A DNA stretch of 64,000 bases from the NCBI RefSeq assembly GCF_021233055.1, contig NZ_CP089538.1, positions 5,410,501-5,474,500 on the forward strand, in the 5' to 3' direction. The translations under genes were made by a program, and so were the position numbers. The notes beneath the pieces are model-generated. The model was not told the origin of the DNA. It searched no databases and worked only from the letters and a program-made list of their open reading frames with translations. Within the stretch, counting starts at the first letter, position 1. Every line of letters starts with the position of its first letter. Source of the stretch: Spirosoma oryzicola. Lineage in GTDB: Bacteria > Bacteroidota > Bacteroidia > Cytophagales > Spirosomataceae. Shown piece by piece: positions 8,740-18,173 of this stretch.

Positions 8740-11700
8740 TCACCGAACCAGCAGTACGGACCCTCGTTTTACTAACTTTCCGCGCTCTGGAAAGGACTCA
8801 CTTTTGTAGATGATAACGTATGGATAAAGCATGGGTGGGTAGACCTCTCCCTTGTACGAACCGTCCCATTTTTGCTCCGGATTATCCGTTACGAAGATAA
8901 CTTCACCCCAGCGATTATAGACCCGAAGCTCGTAGTCTGTAACGTAGGCGGGAAAGACTTCCAGCACATCGTTGACGCCATCGTTGTTAGGCGTAAATGC
9001 TTCTGGTACGTTCATCCTAGGCTCGCACTTGTTTAAGGCTAGTGACGTAGCCGTAGCCGTACATCCCTGCGGATCAGTAGCGACAACCTGGTATTGTCCC
9101 GCCCGGTTAACCGTGATAGCGTTTGTTGTTTCACTCCGATTGAGCCACAGATAACGCAGGTCGGAAGCACCGTTAGCAACAATTTGCACTCGGCCCTGAT
9201 CGCCTTCGCACAAGATAACTTCTCTGGGAACCGACAGAGCCGGGGCCGGTCGGTCTGAAACCTCCACGTTGCTTCGTCCGACGCAGCCATTCAGTGTGTT
9301 TCGTACCACAATTCCGTACGTTCCCGGCTGACTGACCGTTATAGAGAGCGACGATGCTCCCGTACTCCACTGGTAGGTGTTTCCAGGCTGCTGCGCATCT
9401 TCGGGTGCTAGCGTAACGGTTTGCCCAAAACATTTCAACTGGTTTGGTCCTAGTCGGGCGAACCCAGCACTATCGAGACCTACCTTGATGCTATCCACAA
9501 GGGCTTTACAGCCTTTTGTATCGGTTACCTGAACGTTATACAGACCAGGCGCAGCCGTGTTGAATACAGGCGTAGTAGCTACCTGGTTATTGTTCTGATC
9601 CAGCCAACTATAACTTGCGGGTGTTCCCCCCGAAATATTCAGGCTAATTGTACCACTGTTGGGTAAACTACACAGCGCGTCTTTCGTCAGCGGTGTGAGC
9701 ACGAGCTGATTAGCGGGCGATTTTAGTGTAAATGCTGTATCCAGCTTGCACTCGTGCAACGTGTCTGTCACGGTTATTTTATAGCCTCCCTCCGCAAGTC
9801 CAGTCTGTTGATTGGTTGCTCCGGTCAACACCGCCCCATCGGAACGTGTCCAGCCATATGCGTAGTCGCCTGCCGGGTTGGGTGTCAAAACAATCGAGCC
9901 ATCAGCCGATGTACAGGTCTGCGGACCAGTCAGCGCTGCCGCTACCCGTAGCTTAGGTAATTCGGTGACGCGAATGGTGTCGGAGTTTTCGCAAGATGCG
10001 CCATCAATTGGATCTGATTGAGCGGTTACCGTATACGTTCCGGCTTTTGACACCGAAATGGTACGCGTATCGCCACCCGTACTCCACTGGAATCGCTTCC
10101 AGGTTTGCTGCGGTACGGTCAGGTTAACCGCCGTTCGGTAACAGAACACGGTGTCGGGGCCAAGATCGAGTGACGGTACGGGTCGTATCTGAACCGCGAT
10201 GGTATCACTTTTAAAACATTCTCCGTTGGCCGCTAACCCGACCACCTGATAATAGCCCGGCAACGTAAGCGTTAGGGATTTTTGCCTGCTGACTACCGCC
10301 CCATTGACCAGCCATACGTACAATTTCGCGGTCACGTTTATGTTCAGCGTTAGCCCTTTTTTATTACAGATAGCGGTGTCGGCACCGAGTTTTATGTCGG
10401 GTGGCGTTTCGAGAATAGTCAGCGTGTCTCTGATGAGGGTATCTTTACAAATGCCTCCCGAGCTGGTTCGCGTAACGATGTGCAGGCTGATCGGATAAGT
10501 CCCCGGATTTTTATAGGGGTGAGTAATGGGCTGGGTAGCCGTTGTCGATACGGGAGCACTTCCATCACCAAACGTAAGGGTATACGTTTCCTTCAGCTTC
10601 GGACAGTTGGGGCTGATCTGAAATACAGTTGGCGCGTTTGTACACGTGTCTGAATACGTAACGCCAGGCCCGCTCGAAGGCTCATTGAAATTGGCAACCA
10701 GGTTCGGTAATCCTAACTGACTTTTCTGCCCGCCCAATGTCTGACCAACGGGATTGAAGACAAGGCTGTCAAGTAATCCACCGTTCGGATTGTCGATAGT
10801 TCCAAGAGAGCCACTGCCTTTTATGGCTACGTAAATACGTCCATCCGGACCAATCTGAATAGATCCATACTGGCGGGTTGTACTGCTGTCAACAACGGTT
10901 CTGGACTTTGCCAGGAGCGAGTCCTTCTGGCTTAAATCATACTTGAGAACATACGACGATCCCTTCAAGCTTCCATCGGAGTTCGTATCAGCCAGCATGG
11001 TCACGTACAGATTGTTGCCATCGGGTGAAAACTCGACCCCGTAGGCTTTTGGCGGAGCGGCTCCCAAATCGAGCGTCCGATTAAACGTCATTCTTCCCGT
11101 CGAATCATTAAACGTATAGAGATCAACGGAGTTTTTGGGCGGACCCGGAATGACAACGGCCATCGGACGGTTCCCTTTGTTACCGCCCGTTGTATCCGCC
11201 GGACCGATCTTGATATAACCCTCGGCGTTTGCCAGTGAATCGATAACCTGCCCACCGGTGAATGTTGTCACGGTTGGCGTTTCACTGGGTGTGAGGTGAC
11301 GGATTTCGAAGGTGTTGGTTCCGTATTGGCGCGTAATCACCCAATAGGTCGAATCCCGATCATTACGGACCGATGCCGACTGTTCTGTGCCTTTGGTCGA
11401 TAACGGGATGTTTTTCTGGGTGACCGCCCCTTTGCCCCCATTCTGCCGCATATCGACGATGCTATACGTTAAGGTCTTCTGACCACGAATTTCCGACGTT
11501 GTATATACGTAGTAAAGGTACTCGCAACCGCGACACGTTGGCTTTGGCACAATCAGGGCTGATTGTGTGGAGTTTTTATTACCACCAAGTGAGATAGGTG
11601 TAGCTGTTGCCGCCGAGTCGCGCGGGTCCAGTGATTTCAACGGTTTACCATCTTTGTCGTAAACAGTTACACCGTCGGTATAAAACAGCAGGACGCCTTT

Positions 11701-12435
11701 TGTATTGGAAATAGACGACGATCCTTCGATCGTATTGAGCTTACCGTCCGTAATCGGCTTAGGCGATCCACCGCCACTAAAGTCCAGTCCGGCATTGGCT
11801 CCAAAATACCACTTTGCCCCCTGCGATTCTTTCTGCTCTCCGCACACATCGACGTTTATGCGATCTTGATACGAGCACCCTGTTATTGGGTCAATCGCTT
11901 CTACCGAGTAACAGCCTGAACTATCTACCTGGATGCTCTGCGTCGTTTGACCCTTTGGGTACCACAAATAATTATAACGAGTCTGACTACCACCGTTGTA
12001 CGGATCAAGGGTAATCGTCTCTCCTTTACAGATTGTCGTATCCGTTCGCCAATTGCTGAATGATTGAGGTCGAGGATAAATCGTGACACGACCCTGAGAG
12101 GTTTGAACAACGCCATTGACCGTTCGGGTCAGCGTTATGGTGTATGTACCCGGTTGCTGGTAAACGTGCCGTGCCACCGAATCTATATTCCGTTGTGTAG
12201 TCAACGTACTACCAGCACCGGTATCACCGAAGTTCCACACGCGGGTTGTCACTCCCGTTTGCACACTATCGGTAAACACGACTGAATCTGCTTTGCACTC
12301 GACGTCAGGGACGCATGTTTTACCACTGATGGCAAACCCTTTAGTTGTCTGCGCCCTGGATATAGTCGCCCCTGCCAGCAGAAGCAGCGTGACCAAAAGT
12401 CCAACGACGCGTAAACGGCCAATATAAGTTATCAT
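8740..12435 (-). CDS. T9SS type B sorted surface protein, gliding-motility-associated C-terminal domain
   Basis: A 1231-residue secreted protein. Residues 1-29 are a signal peptide (LLVTLLLLAGATISRAQ). A PKD domain follows (WNFGDTG, HVYQQPGTYTITL, ~35-120), then an Ig-like module. Residues ~205-590 look like a beta-propeller (KWYFGANAGLDFSGGG; PDGNNLYVTM; GPDGRIYVAIKG). A second PKD domain lies near 600-690 (LTFGDGSAPV, HPYKNPGTYPISL), then several Ig-like/PKD-like repeats with YxWSTG cores. The C-terminal ~85 residues form the gliding-type sorting domain: PEAFTPNNDGVNDVLEV, VYNRWGEVIF, WDGSYKGE. The family is exported by T9SS and attached at the cell surface. The divergent neighbour is a PorP/SprF protein, the usual partner of type B cargo. 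Confidence 0.93.
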   Translation of the reverse strand: MITYIGRLRVVGLLVTLLLLAGATISRAQTTKGFAISGKTCVPDVECKADSVVFTDSVQTGVTTRVWNFGDTGAGSTLTTQRNIDSVARHVYQQPGTYTITLTRTVNGVVQTSQGRVTIYPRPQSFSNWRTDTTICKGETITLDPYNGGSQTRYNYLWYPKGQTTQSIQVDSSGCYSVEAIDPITGCSYQDRINVDVCGEQKESQGAKWYFGANAGLDFSGGGSPKPITDGKLNTIEGSSSISNTKGVLLFYTDGVTVYDKDGKPLKSLDPRDSAATATPISLGGNKNSTQSALIVPKPTCRGCEYLYYVYTTSEIRGQKTLTYSIVDMRQNGGKGAVTQKNIPLSTKGTEQSASVRNDRDSTYWVITRQYGTNTFEIRHLTPSETPTVTTFTGGQVIDSLANAEGYIKIGPADTTGGNKGNRPMAVVIPGPPKNSVDLYTFNDSTGRMTFNRTLDLGAAPPKAYGVEFSPDGNNLYVTMLADTNSDGSLKGSSYVLKYDLSQKDSLLAKSRTVVDSSTTRQYGSIQIGPDGRIYVAIKGSGSLGTIDNPNGGLLDSLVFNPVGQTLGGQKSQLGLPNLVANFNEPSSGPGVTYSDTCTNAPTVFQISPNCPKLKETYTLTFGDGSAPVSTTATQPITHPYKNPGTYPISLHIVTRTSSGGICKDTLIRDTLTILETPPDIKLGADTAICNKKGLTLNINVTAKLYVWLVNGAVVSRQKSLTLTLPGYYQVVGLAANGECFKSDTIAVQIRPVPSLDLGPDTVFCYRTAVNLTVPQQTWKRFQWSTGGDTRTISVSKAGTYTVTAQSDPIDGASCENSDTIRVTELPKLRVAAALTGPQTCTSADGSIVLTPNPAGDYAYGWTRSDGAVLTGATNQQTGLAEGGYKITVTDTLHECKLDTAFTLKSPANQLVLTPLTKDALCSLPNSGTISLNISGGTPASYSWLDQNNNQVATTPVFNTAAPGLYNVQVTDTKGCKALVDSIKVGLDSAGFARLGPNQLKCFGQTVTLAPEDAQQPGNTYQWSTGASSLSITVSQPGTYGIVVRNTLNGCVGRSNVEVSDRPAPALSVPREVILCEGDQGRVQIVANGASDLRYLWLNRSETTNAITVNRAGQYQVVATDPQGCTATATSLALNKCEPRMNVPEAFTPNNDGVNDVLEVFPAYVTDYELRVYNRWGEVIFVTDNPEQKWDGSYKGEVYPPMLYPYVIIYKSESFPERGKLVKRGSVLLVR

Positions 12436-12670
12436 GAAGAAGCAAGGAATAAGCCCACCTGCACAAATTCGTCCCCTAGCATAACAGATAACGGGGGCAT
12501 TACGTTAGTATAAACGAAGTCGCTTCGTTAAAATTTTATCAACCGATAACCGTAAAAATCGACAGGAATAGCGTTAATTTTATAGGATATTGGTGCTCTT
12601 AAATACTCTTTTTCTAGTAAGAACGTTGCAACCGCGAAGTTGGCCCAGTCTTTGCCCCTATATCGCAGCT

Positions 12671-13702
12671 ATGAGTAAGAAATACATATTGGTAGTTTTA
12701 GCGTTGGTATTCAGTCAGCTGGCCTTCGCACAGGACCCACAGTTCACCCAATTTTATGCCGCTCCGCTTTATCTGAACCCCGCCTTCGCTGGTTCAGCCC
12801 TAGCTCCACGTATCACAGCCAATTACCGCAACCAGTGGCCCGCTATCACAAACTACGTGACCACTATGGTTGGACTAGACCATTATTTCGACCGATTCAA
12901 CAGTGGGGTAGGTTTATTAATCCAAAACGACAACCAGGGTCAAGGTAGGATTCAATCTACGGAGATAGGGTTGCAATATTCCTATCAATTGCAGGTAAGT
13001 GAATCGTCGTTTGTTCGGTTCGGCTTACAGGGGTCGTATGTCAATCGCAATATCAATTACTTTGGCCTGACAACCGGCGACCAATTTACGGATCAGGGCT
13101 TTATCTCGGGCAGCGTTTCGGCGGACCCGGCATTACTGGCCGGTTCGCCCAAAAATAAATACCTCGACTTTTCGACGGGTGCACTGGTGTATTCCGATTG
13201 GTACTGGTTCGGTGTATCGGCTCACCACATCAACCGACCCGATCAGGGATTTTTTGTCAGCGGACAGGATCGCCTGCCCATAAAAGGAAGCCTTCAGGCT
13301 GGTCTACGGATTCCATTGGCTGGCTACACAGGCCTAGCGGACGAACAGGATCGTGAAATCAGTTTTTCGCCCGTTATCATGTACAAGTTCCAGGGTAAAT
13401 ACGACCAGTTGGATATCGGTGCTTATCTGACTTACTCACCGCTAACGGTGGGCGCCTACTACCGAGGCATCCCGTTCAAAAAATACGAACAGACCATCAA
13501 CAACCACGATGCAGTAGCTTTACTCGCGGGCTGGCGCATGGATAAGTTTTCGATTGGCTACAGCTACGATTTTACCGTTTCGACGCTTGGCAACAGCGGT
13601 GGCTCGCACGAACTGTCCCTTTCGTATATCTTCGAGAAGCCAGAAGGTCGCCGGTCGGGCGTTCGCAGACGGGACAAAAAATTACCCTGTCCTAAGTTCT
13701 AA
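12671..13702 (+). CDS. PorP/SprF family type IX secretion membrane protein
   Basis: With the start at ATG 12671 the protein has 343 residues and begins with a clean signal peptide (MSKKYILVVLALVFSQLAFAQ). A longer frame from 12590 has no such start context. The mature N-terminus DPQFTQFYAAPLYLNPAFAGS is the PorP/SprF signature. The remainder is a beta-barrel pattern ending in a typical ELSLSYIF strand and a basic tail. These outer-membrane proteins recruit or anchor T9SS type B cargo. It is divergently transcribed from the 1231-residue cargo-like gene, which strongly suggests they work together in secretion and surface attachment. Confidence 0.93.
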   Translation: MSKKYILVVLALVFSQLAFAQDPQFTQFYAAPLYLNPAFAGSALAPRITANYRNQWPAITNYVTTMVGLDHYFDRFNSGVGLLIQNDNQGQGRIQSTEIGLQYSYQLQVSESSFVRFGLQGSYVNRNINYFGLTTGDQFTDQGFISGSVSADPALLAGSPKNKYLDFSTGALVYSDWYWFGVSAHHINRPDQGFFVSGQDRLPIKGSLQAGLRIPLAGYTGLADEQDREISFSPVIMYKFQGKYDQLDIGAYLTYSPLTVGAYYRGIPFKKYEQTINNHDAVALLAGWRMDKFSIGYSYDFTVSTLGNSGGSHELSLSYIFEKPEGRRSGVRRRDKKLPCPKF

Positions 13703-13709
13703 TCGTCCT

Positions 13710-13735
13710 CAGACGGCTTCGTTCTAAGCCGTCTG
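13710..13735. terminator. Terminator between porP/sprF-type gene and aspartokinase
   Basis: CAGACGGCTT (13710-13719) and AAGCCGTCTG (13726-13735) are perfect complements around CGTTCT. The hairpin lies 7 bases past the porP-type stop and between two convergent genes, so it can serve both. Confidence 0.7.
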
Positions 13736-13777
13736 AAAAGAAGTGTATGCGATGTCGTTATTGACGATACGAATGAG

Positions 13778-15019
13778 TTATTCGATGTCTTTTGCCACGA
13801 GTTGGACCGTATATCGGCTCTTTTGCTCAAGAAGCAGTTTTTTATTGACTAGCACCCGGTCAATCGTAATCTGGTTGTAATAGCGAATCGTAATCAGCTC
13901 CAGGCCCTCATTATAAGTAACTCGAAAATCCTGTCTTAGTTGGTCAAGCAGGGCAGGCACCCGGTCGGGATTGTTGTCGACAACGACCGAGAAGCTAATC
14001 GCCGTATTCTGCATCAAGTTGATCTTAACGCCAGCCTGCGCAAAACGCCCGAAAATACGGCTTAGGTTATCTTCGGCGATAAACGAGAAATCGTTTGGAT
14101 GCAAAGAAATCAACAGCTGATTCACCTTGAAAATAAAGGACGGAGTCAGCAGATGCTGTTCAAAATTACCGATTACCGTTCCGGCGGCATCAGGCTTTAA
14201 AAACGAGCGAACATATAGTTTGATACCCCTGTTTTGCAGCGGCTTAATGGTTTTTGGGTGAATAACCGTTGCACCGTAATAAGCTAGTTCAATAGCGTCC
14301 TGGTATGTTAGTTTTTCCAGTAGCACCGTTTCATTAAACCACTTCGGATCGGCATTCAAAACGCCGGGGACATCTTTCCAGATCGTAACACTTTCGGCTC
14401 GCAGGCAATAGGCAAAAATAGCGGCTGTATAGTCGGACCCTTCGCGGCCAAGTGTAGTGGTTCGGCCATCGGGCGTTTGTCCAATAAAGCCCTGCGTTAC
14501 CGTGACAGCGGCTTTTTTAACAGCTTTGTTTATGCGTCGGTTCGTTTCGTCCCAATCTACCCGACCCTCACGAAACGTAGCGTCGGTGGCAATCAGCTGC
14601 CTAGCATCCAGCCAACGAGTGGCTAAACCTGCTTTTGACAAATAAGCCGCTATGATCTGGGTGGACAAAACTTCGCCAAGCGATACGATCTGGTCGTAAA
14701 CTTCATCGTAATGGCCAGCAATCGGTTGTCTGAGGTAAGCATCCAGCTGGTCAAAGGTTTCGTAGACGCTGCTAAAATCACCCGTTAGGCTTTGCATTAC
14801 GTTTTCGTGGTACGCTCGAATCGTTTGCAGCTTATCCTGCATCTCGTCGGACCGCTCACTTACGTAGGCTCTTACCAGTTCTTCGAGCGCATTCGTCGTT
14901 TTGCCCATTGCTGACACAACCACGACAGCTCCTTGCCCTTGTGTTTGTATAATCTCGGCTAGATTCTTTACACCAGCCGCGTCTTTTACGGATGCTCCAC
15001 CGAACTTGAATACCTTCAT
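13778..15019 (-). CDS. lysC: Aspartate kinase (monofunctional)
   Basis: Aspartokinase phosphorylates aspartate, the first step towards lysine, threonine, methionine and diaminopimelate. Its 413 residues begin MKVFKFGGASVKD, the kinase signature (most homologues have KFGGTSV; Ala replaces Thr here). The catalytic domain contains TLGREGSDYTAAI and VTIWKDVPGVLNADP. Residues ~300-413 form the paired ACT regulatory domains. No homoserine dehydrogenase domain follows. The gene is downstream of dxs on the same strand, but a strong intrinsic terminator lies between them and ends just before this start codon, so regulation by readthrough or an overlapped promoter is possible. Which amino acid inhibits the enzyme cannot be read from the sequence. 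Confidence 0.93.
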   Translation of the reverse strand: MKVFKFGGASVKDAAGVKNLAEIIQTQGQGAVVVVSAMGKTTNALEELVRAYVSERSDEMQDKLQTIRAYHENVMQSLTGDFSSVYETFDQLDAYLRQPIAGHYDEVYDQIVSLGEVLSTQIIAAYLSKAGLATRWLDARQLIATDATFREGRVDWDETNRRINKAVKKAAVTVTQGFIGQTPDGRTTTLGREGSDYTAAIFAYCLRAESVTIWKDVPGVLNADPKWFNETVLLEKLTYQDAIELAYYGATVIHPKTIKPLQNRGIKLYVRSFLKPDAAGTVIGNFEQHLLTPSFIFKVNQLLISLHPNDFSFIAEDNLSRIFGRFAQAGVKINLMQNTAISFSVVVDNNPDRVPALLDQLRQDFRVTYNEGLELITIRYYNQITIDRVLVNKKLLLEQKSRYTVQLVAKDIE

Positions 15020-15025
15020 ATTGGT

Positions 15026-15087
15026 AAAAAAACAGGGTTATAGGGTCAGCAGAAGAGGACATTGCTCCCACTAACCCTATAACCCTG
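15026..15087 (-). terminator. Intrinsic terminator/attenuator between dxs and lysC
   Basis: On the minus strand, CAGGGTTATAGGGT (15087-15074) pairs with ACCCTATAACCCTG (15046-15033) and is followed by seven T residues (15032-15026). The T-run ends only six bases before the lysC ATG at 15019. It terminates dxs transcripts and leaves almost no room for an independent lysC promoter. Confidence 0.85.
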
Positions 15088-15099
15088 CTGAAAAATAGT

Positions 15100-17034
15100 T
15101 TAGACTGCTACTGCCCGACCCGTATACAGTAACTCACGTACTGAATTCGCTATACCCTGTGGATCAAAACCGCATTCCCGGTGAAGCTCGATCTGTTCAC
15201 CATGTTCGATCACAGCGTCAGGTATACCCAGTCGTTTTACGCGGGCCATGTAACCATGATTGGCCATGAATTCGAGAACCGCGCTACCAAAACCGCCCAT
15301 CAAGCAACCATCTTCAACGGTAAGTACCCGGTCGAAGCGGCCAAAAATCTGATGAAGAAGCTCTTCGTCCAGCGGCTTCACGTAACGCATGTCGAAATGG
15401 GCGGGCTGAATGCCTTCTTTAGCCAGCATTTTTGTAGCCTCAACAGCATAGTTACCGATATGACCAATCGTTAGGATAGCTACGGATTCGCCATCGCTAA
15501 CCATCCGGCCTTTACCGATTACCTGCTTTTCGAATGGAGTACGCCAGTTCGGCATAACGCCTTCCCCTCGCGGATAGCGAATCGTGAATGACTGTTTTCC
15601 GCTTTGCACCTCGTCTGATTGAGCCGTGTACATCATGTTACGAAGTTCCTGCTCATTCATCGGGGAAGCTACGATCATGTTCGGAATGCAGCGCATAAAC
15701 GCCAGATCGTAAGCACCGTGGTGCGTTGGACCGTCAGCACCCGCAAACCCAGCCCGGTCAAGGCAGAACACTACTGGTAACTCCTGGATACAAACGTCGT
15801 GAATGACCTGGTCATAAGCCCGCTGCATGAAGGTTGAGTAGATATTGCAAAACACGACTTCCCCCTGCGTAGCCATACCCGCCGAAAACGTAACGGCGTG
15901 TTGCTCGGCAATACCAACATCGAAAGCCCGCTTTGGCATGGCTTTCATCATGATGTTCATCGATGAGCCGGAAGGCATAGCGGGCGTTACACCCACGATG
16001 CGCGGATTCTGCTCAGCCAGCTCGACCAACGTATTACCAAATACCTCCTGGTACTTCGGTGGCTGAGGAGTATCGTATAGTTTCTTTTGTATTACACCCG
16101 TTACCTTGTCGAACAAACCGGGCGCGTGCCATTTGGTCTGGTCTTTTTCGGCGGGTGCATATCCTTTTCCCTTAACCGTCAGCACGTGTAACAGCTTGGG
16201 ACCAGGAATATTTTTAAGATCGTCCAGAACGCTTACCAGATGATCGATGTCATGCCCATCAATCGGTCCGAAGTAACGGAGATTTAGTGACTCGAATAAG
16301 TTGCTCTGCGCGAGTAGCGACGATTTGATGCCGGATTCGACCTTCGATACGATCTCCTGCGCACTCTTACCGAACTTGCTCATTTTGCCGAGCAGGTTCC
16401 AGACCTCATCTTTTACTTTATTGTATGTCTGCGAGGTCGTAATGTCGGTCAGATACTCGCGAAGCGCACCCACGTTGGGATCGATGCTCATGCAGTTATC
16501 GTTCAGAACGATCAGCAGATTACTGTCGGTCGCTCCGGCATGGTTCATTCCTTCAAATGCTTCGCCAGCGGTCATAGCTCCATCACCGATAACGGCAATG
16601 TGATTTCGGTTTGGTTGCCCCTGAAGCTGCGACGCTACAGCCATACCCAAAGCCGCCGAAATGGACGTAGACGAGTGCCCCACGCCAAACGAGTCATAGA
16701 CGCTTTCTTTGCGCTTCGGAAAACCAGAGAGACCTTTGTAAAACCGGTTGGTATGAAACTTATCACGCCGACCCGTCAGAATTTTGTGGCCATATGCCTG
16801 GTGCCCTACGTCCCAGATAAGCTGATCATCGGGCGTGTTGAAGACATAGTGCAAAGCCACTGTTAGCTCAACTACACCCAGACTAGCGCCAAAATGCCCG
16901 CCATAGACAGATACGTCATCAATAATAAACTGGCGAAGTTCGTCGGCAAGTTGAGGAAGGCGAGATTTATCAAGTTTGCGAAGATCGTCAGGCGTGTTGA
17001 CTGTGGCCAAAAGACTGCCAGGGGTAATCAGCAT
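15100..17034 (-). CDS. dxs: 1-deoxy-D-xylulose-5-phosphate synthase
   Basis: Dxs condenses pyruvate and glyceraldehyde-3-phosphate with thiamine diphosphate, the entry step of the MEP isoprenoid pathway. The length of 644 residues is typical. Key sites are WDVGHQAY (His79), the thiamine-diphosphate/Mg site GDGAMTAGE to NDN (150-180), and a transketolase pyrimidine-binding part with GIAEQHAVTFSAGMA and DRAGFAGADGPTHHG. A C-terminal transketolase domain follows (ILTIGHIGNYAVEA; EDGCLMGGFGSAV). The polyprenyl diphosphate synthase at 27.2-28.2 kb uses the downstream products. A TACGTTTG box lies about 40 bases upstream of the start. Confidence 0.97.
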   Translation of the reverse strand: MLITPGSLLATVNTPDDLRKLDKSRLPQLADELRQFIIDDVSVYGGHFGASLGVVELTVALHYVFNTPDDQLIWDVGHQAYGHKILTGRRDKFHTNRFYKGLSGFPKRKESVYDSFGVGHSSTSISAALGMAVASQLQGQPNRNHIAVIGDGAMTAGEAFEGMNHAGATDSNLLIVLNDNCMSIDPNVGALREYLTDITTSQTYNKVKDEVWNLLGKMSKFGKSAQEIVSKVESGIKSSLLAQSNLFESLNLRYFGPIDGHDIDHLVSVLDDLKNIPGPKLLHVLTVKGKGYAPAEKDQTKWHAPGLFDKVTGVIQKKLYDTPQPPKYQEVFGNTLVELAEQNPRIVGVTPAMPSGSSMNIMMKAMPKRAFDVGIAEQHAVTFSAGMATQGEVVFCNIYSTFMQRAYDQVIHDVCIQELPVVFCLDRAGFAGADGPTHHGAYDLAFMRCIPNMIVASPMNEQELRNMMYTAQSDEVQSGKQSFTIRYPRGEGVMPNWRTPFEKQVIGKGRMVSDGESVAILTIGHIGNYAVEATKMLAKEGIQPAHFDMRYVKPLDEELLHQIFGRFDRVLTVEDGCLMGGFGSAVLEFMANHGYMARVKRLGIPDAVIEHGEQIELHRECGFDPQGIANSVRELLYTGRAVAV

Positions 17035-17068
17035 GATAGATAGCAGGAAAGCGTCTGTTTAACCATAA

Positions 17069-17076
17069 CAAACGTA
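17069..17076 (-). promoter_or_regulatory. Possible -7 box for dxs
   Basis: TACGTTTG on the minus strand matches TAnnTTTG 35 bases upstream of the dxs ATG. No TTG at the standard spacing, so confidence is limited. Confidence 0.4.
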
Positions 17077-17153
17077 CAGAATGCAATGTTTCCTTCGGTG
17101 GTCGGCCTGTTAATTTAGGAGCGAAGGTAGTTCATTTTTACCAGATTATAAAT

Positions 17154-17206
17154 AATCTAAGCCCCTGACCGTCCCAATACATACGCAGACACCAGAGGCT
17201 TAGATT
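17154..17206 (-). terminator. Terminator of the mutL-rhomboid unit
   Basis: AATCTAAGCCCCTG (17154-17167) pairs with CAGAGGCTTAGATT (17193-17206) with one mismatch across a 25-base loop. On the minus strand an AT-rich ATTTATAAT tract follows. It lies 39 bases past the stop of the second rhomboid gene. Confidence 0.6.
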
Positions 17207-17244
17207 TTAAAGAGATTATTCGCAGAAATTACTAGGTTTTTCTA

Positions 17245-18171
17245 CTAGGAGTTCCGCTGGCTGGCCCGGAAAAGCTTTTGCTTCTCTTCACGGGTTAGAC
17301 TCTCATAACCGGAACGGGAAATTTTATCGAGAATCGTATCAACTTCGTCCTGATCAGGCGTTGACATGGACGATGGCGATCCGCTGGGGGAAGCGTATAC
17401 ACTTCCCTGAGCGCTGGCATTGCTCCGCTGACGATACGAAACTTTTACGGCTGGCTTTGGTCTGAACAAATTGCTCCAGCCATCAACGAGCCAGTAAATA
17501 GGCCGCCCCAAATCCGTACCGTTCTGAAGCAGTTTTACGTAGAAAAAGCCCATTAGCGCTCCCCCCAGGTGAGCAATATTGCCCCCGGCATTTGGTCCGA
17601 CCGACTGCGCGAACGACAATACGACAAAGAAGAAAACAATGTACTTGATTCGTACGGGTCCAAAAAACAGGAGGTGAAAGGTATAATTAGGCAACAGCGT
17701 TGCGGCTCCGACGGCTACCGATAAAGCTGCAGCCGATGCACCCAGCATCTGCGATCCCATAATCTGCTCCTGAAAATAAGGAACCAGGTTATACATGGCC
17801 AGATAAAACAGCCCCCCGGCTATGCCGCCCATGATGTACAGCCCAACCAACCGACGACTACCCAAGTATTCGTCAATCAACCGGCCAAACCAATACAGGA
17901 ACAGCATATTGAAAAGAATGTGAAAAATCTCTTCGTGAGCGAATATGTGGGTCATTAATGTCCACGGCCTGTGCAGAAATGCACCTAACGAAGCTGGGAT
18001 GGCCAGATTTTCAATGACCAAATTATACACTGCTGTCGCTTTCAGCACATGCGACGCTACGTATAGAATAACCACGGCCAGATACACCACTGTATTGACC
18101 AGTATCAATTGCACCAACGTGTTGTTGGGCTTGCTGAACTCGCTCCGAAAGTCATCGAACAACCCGCTCAT
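17245..18171 (-). CDS. Rhomboid-family intramembrane serine protease, variant active-site loop
   Basis: This 308-residue protein starts at ATG 18171; a GTG at 18174 overlaps the stop of the upstream gene by one base and is a possible alternative. Features are an N-terminal helix, the conserved HILFNMLFLYWFGR helix carrying the oxyanion Asn, a GASAA active-site loop and IAHLGGALMGFF with the catalytic His. The residue after the Ser is Ala instead of the usual Gly (GxSG). The C-terminal ~70 residues are a Ser/Gly-rich cytoplasmic tail ending in a short helix (DTILDKISRSGYESLT). It is the second of two adjacent rhomboid genes and probably co-transcribed with the first. Serine and histidine are retained, so activity is plausible but unproven. 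Confidence 0.88.
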   Translation of the reverse strand: MSGLFDDFRSEFSKPNNTLVQLILVNTVVYLAVVILYVASHVLKATAVYNLVIENLAIPASLGAFLHRPWTLMTHIFAHEEIFHILFNMLFLYWFGRLIDEYLGSRRLVGLYIMGGIAGGLFYLAMYNLVPYFQEQIMGSQMLGASAAALSVAVGAATLLPNYTFHLLFFGPVRIKYIVFFFVVLSFAQSVGPNAGGNIAHLGGALMGFFYVKLLQNGTDLGRPIYWLVDGWSNLFRPKPAVKVSYRQRSNASAQGSVYASPSGSPSSMSTPDQDEVDTILDKISRSGYESLTREEKQKLFRASQRNS

Positions 18172-18173
18172 CA

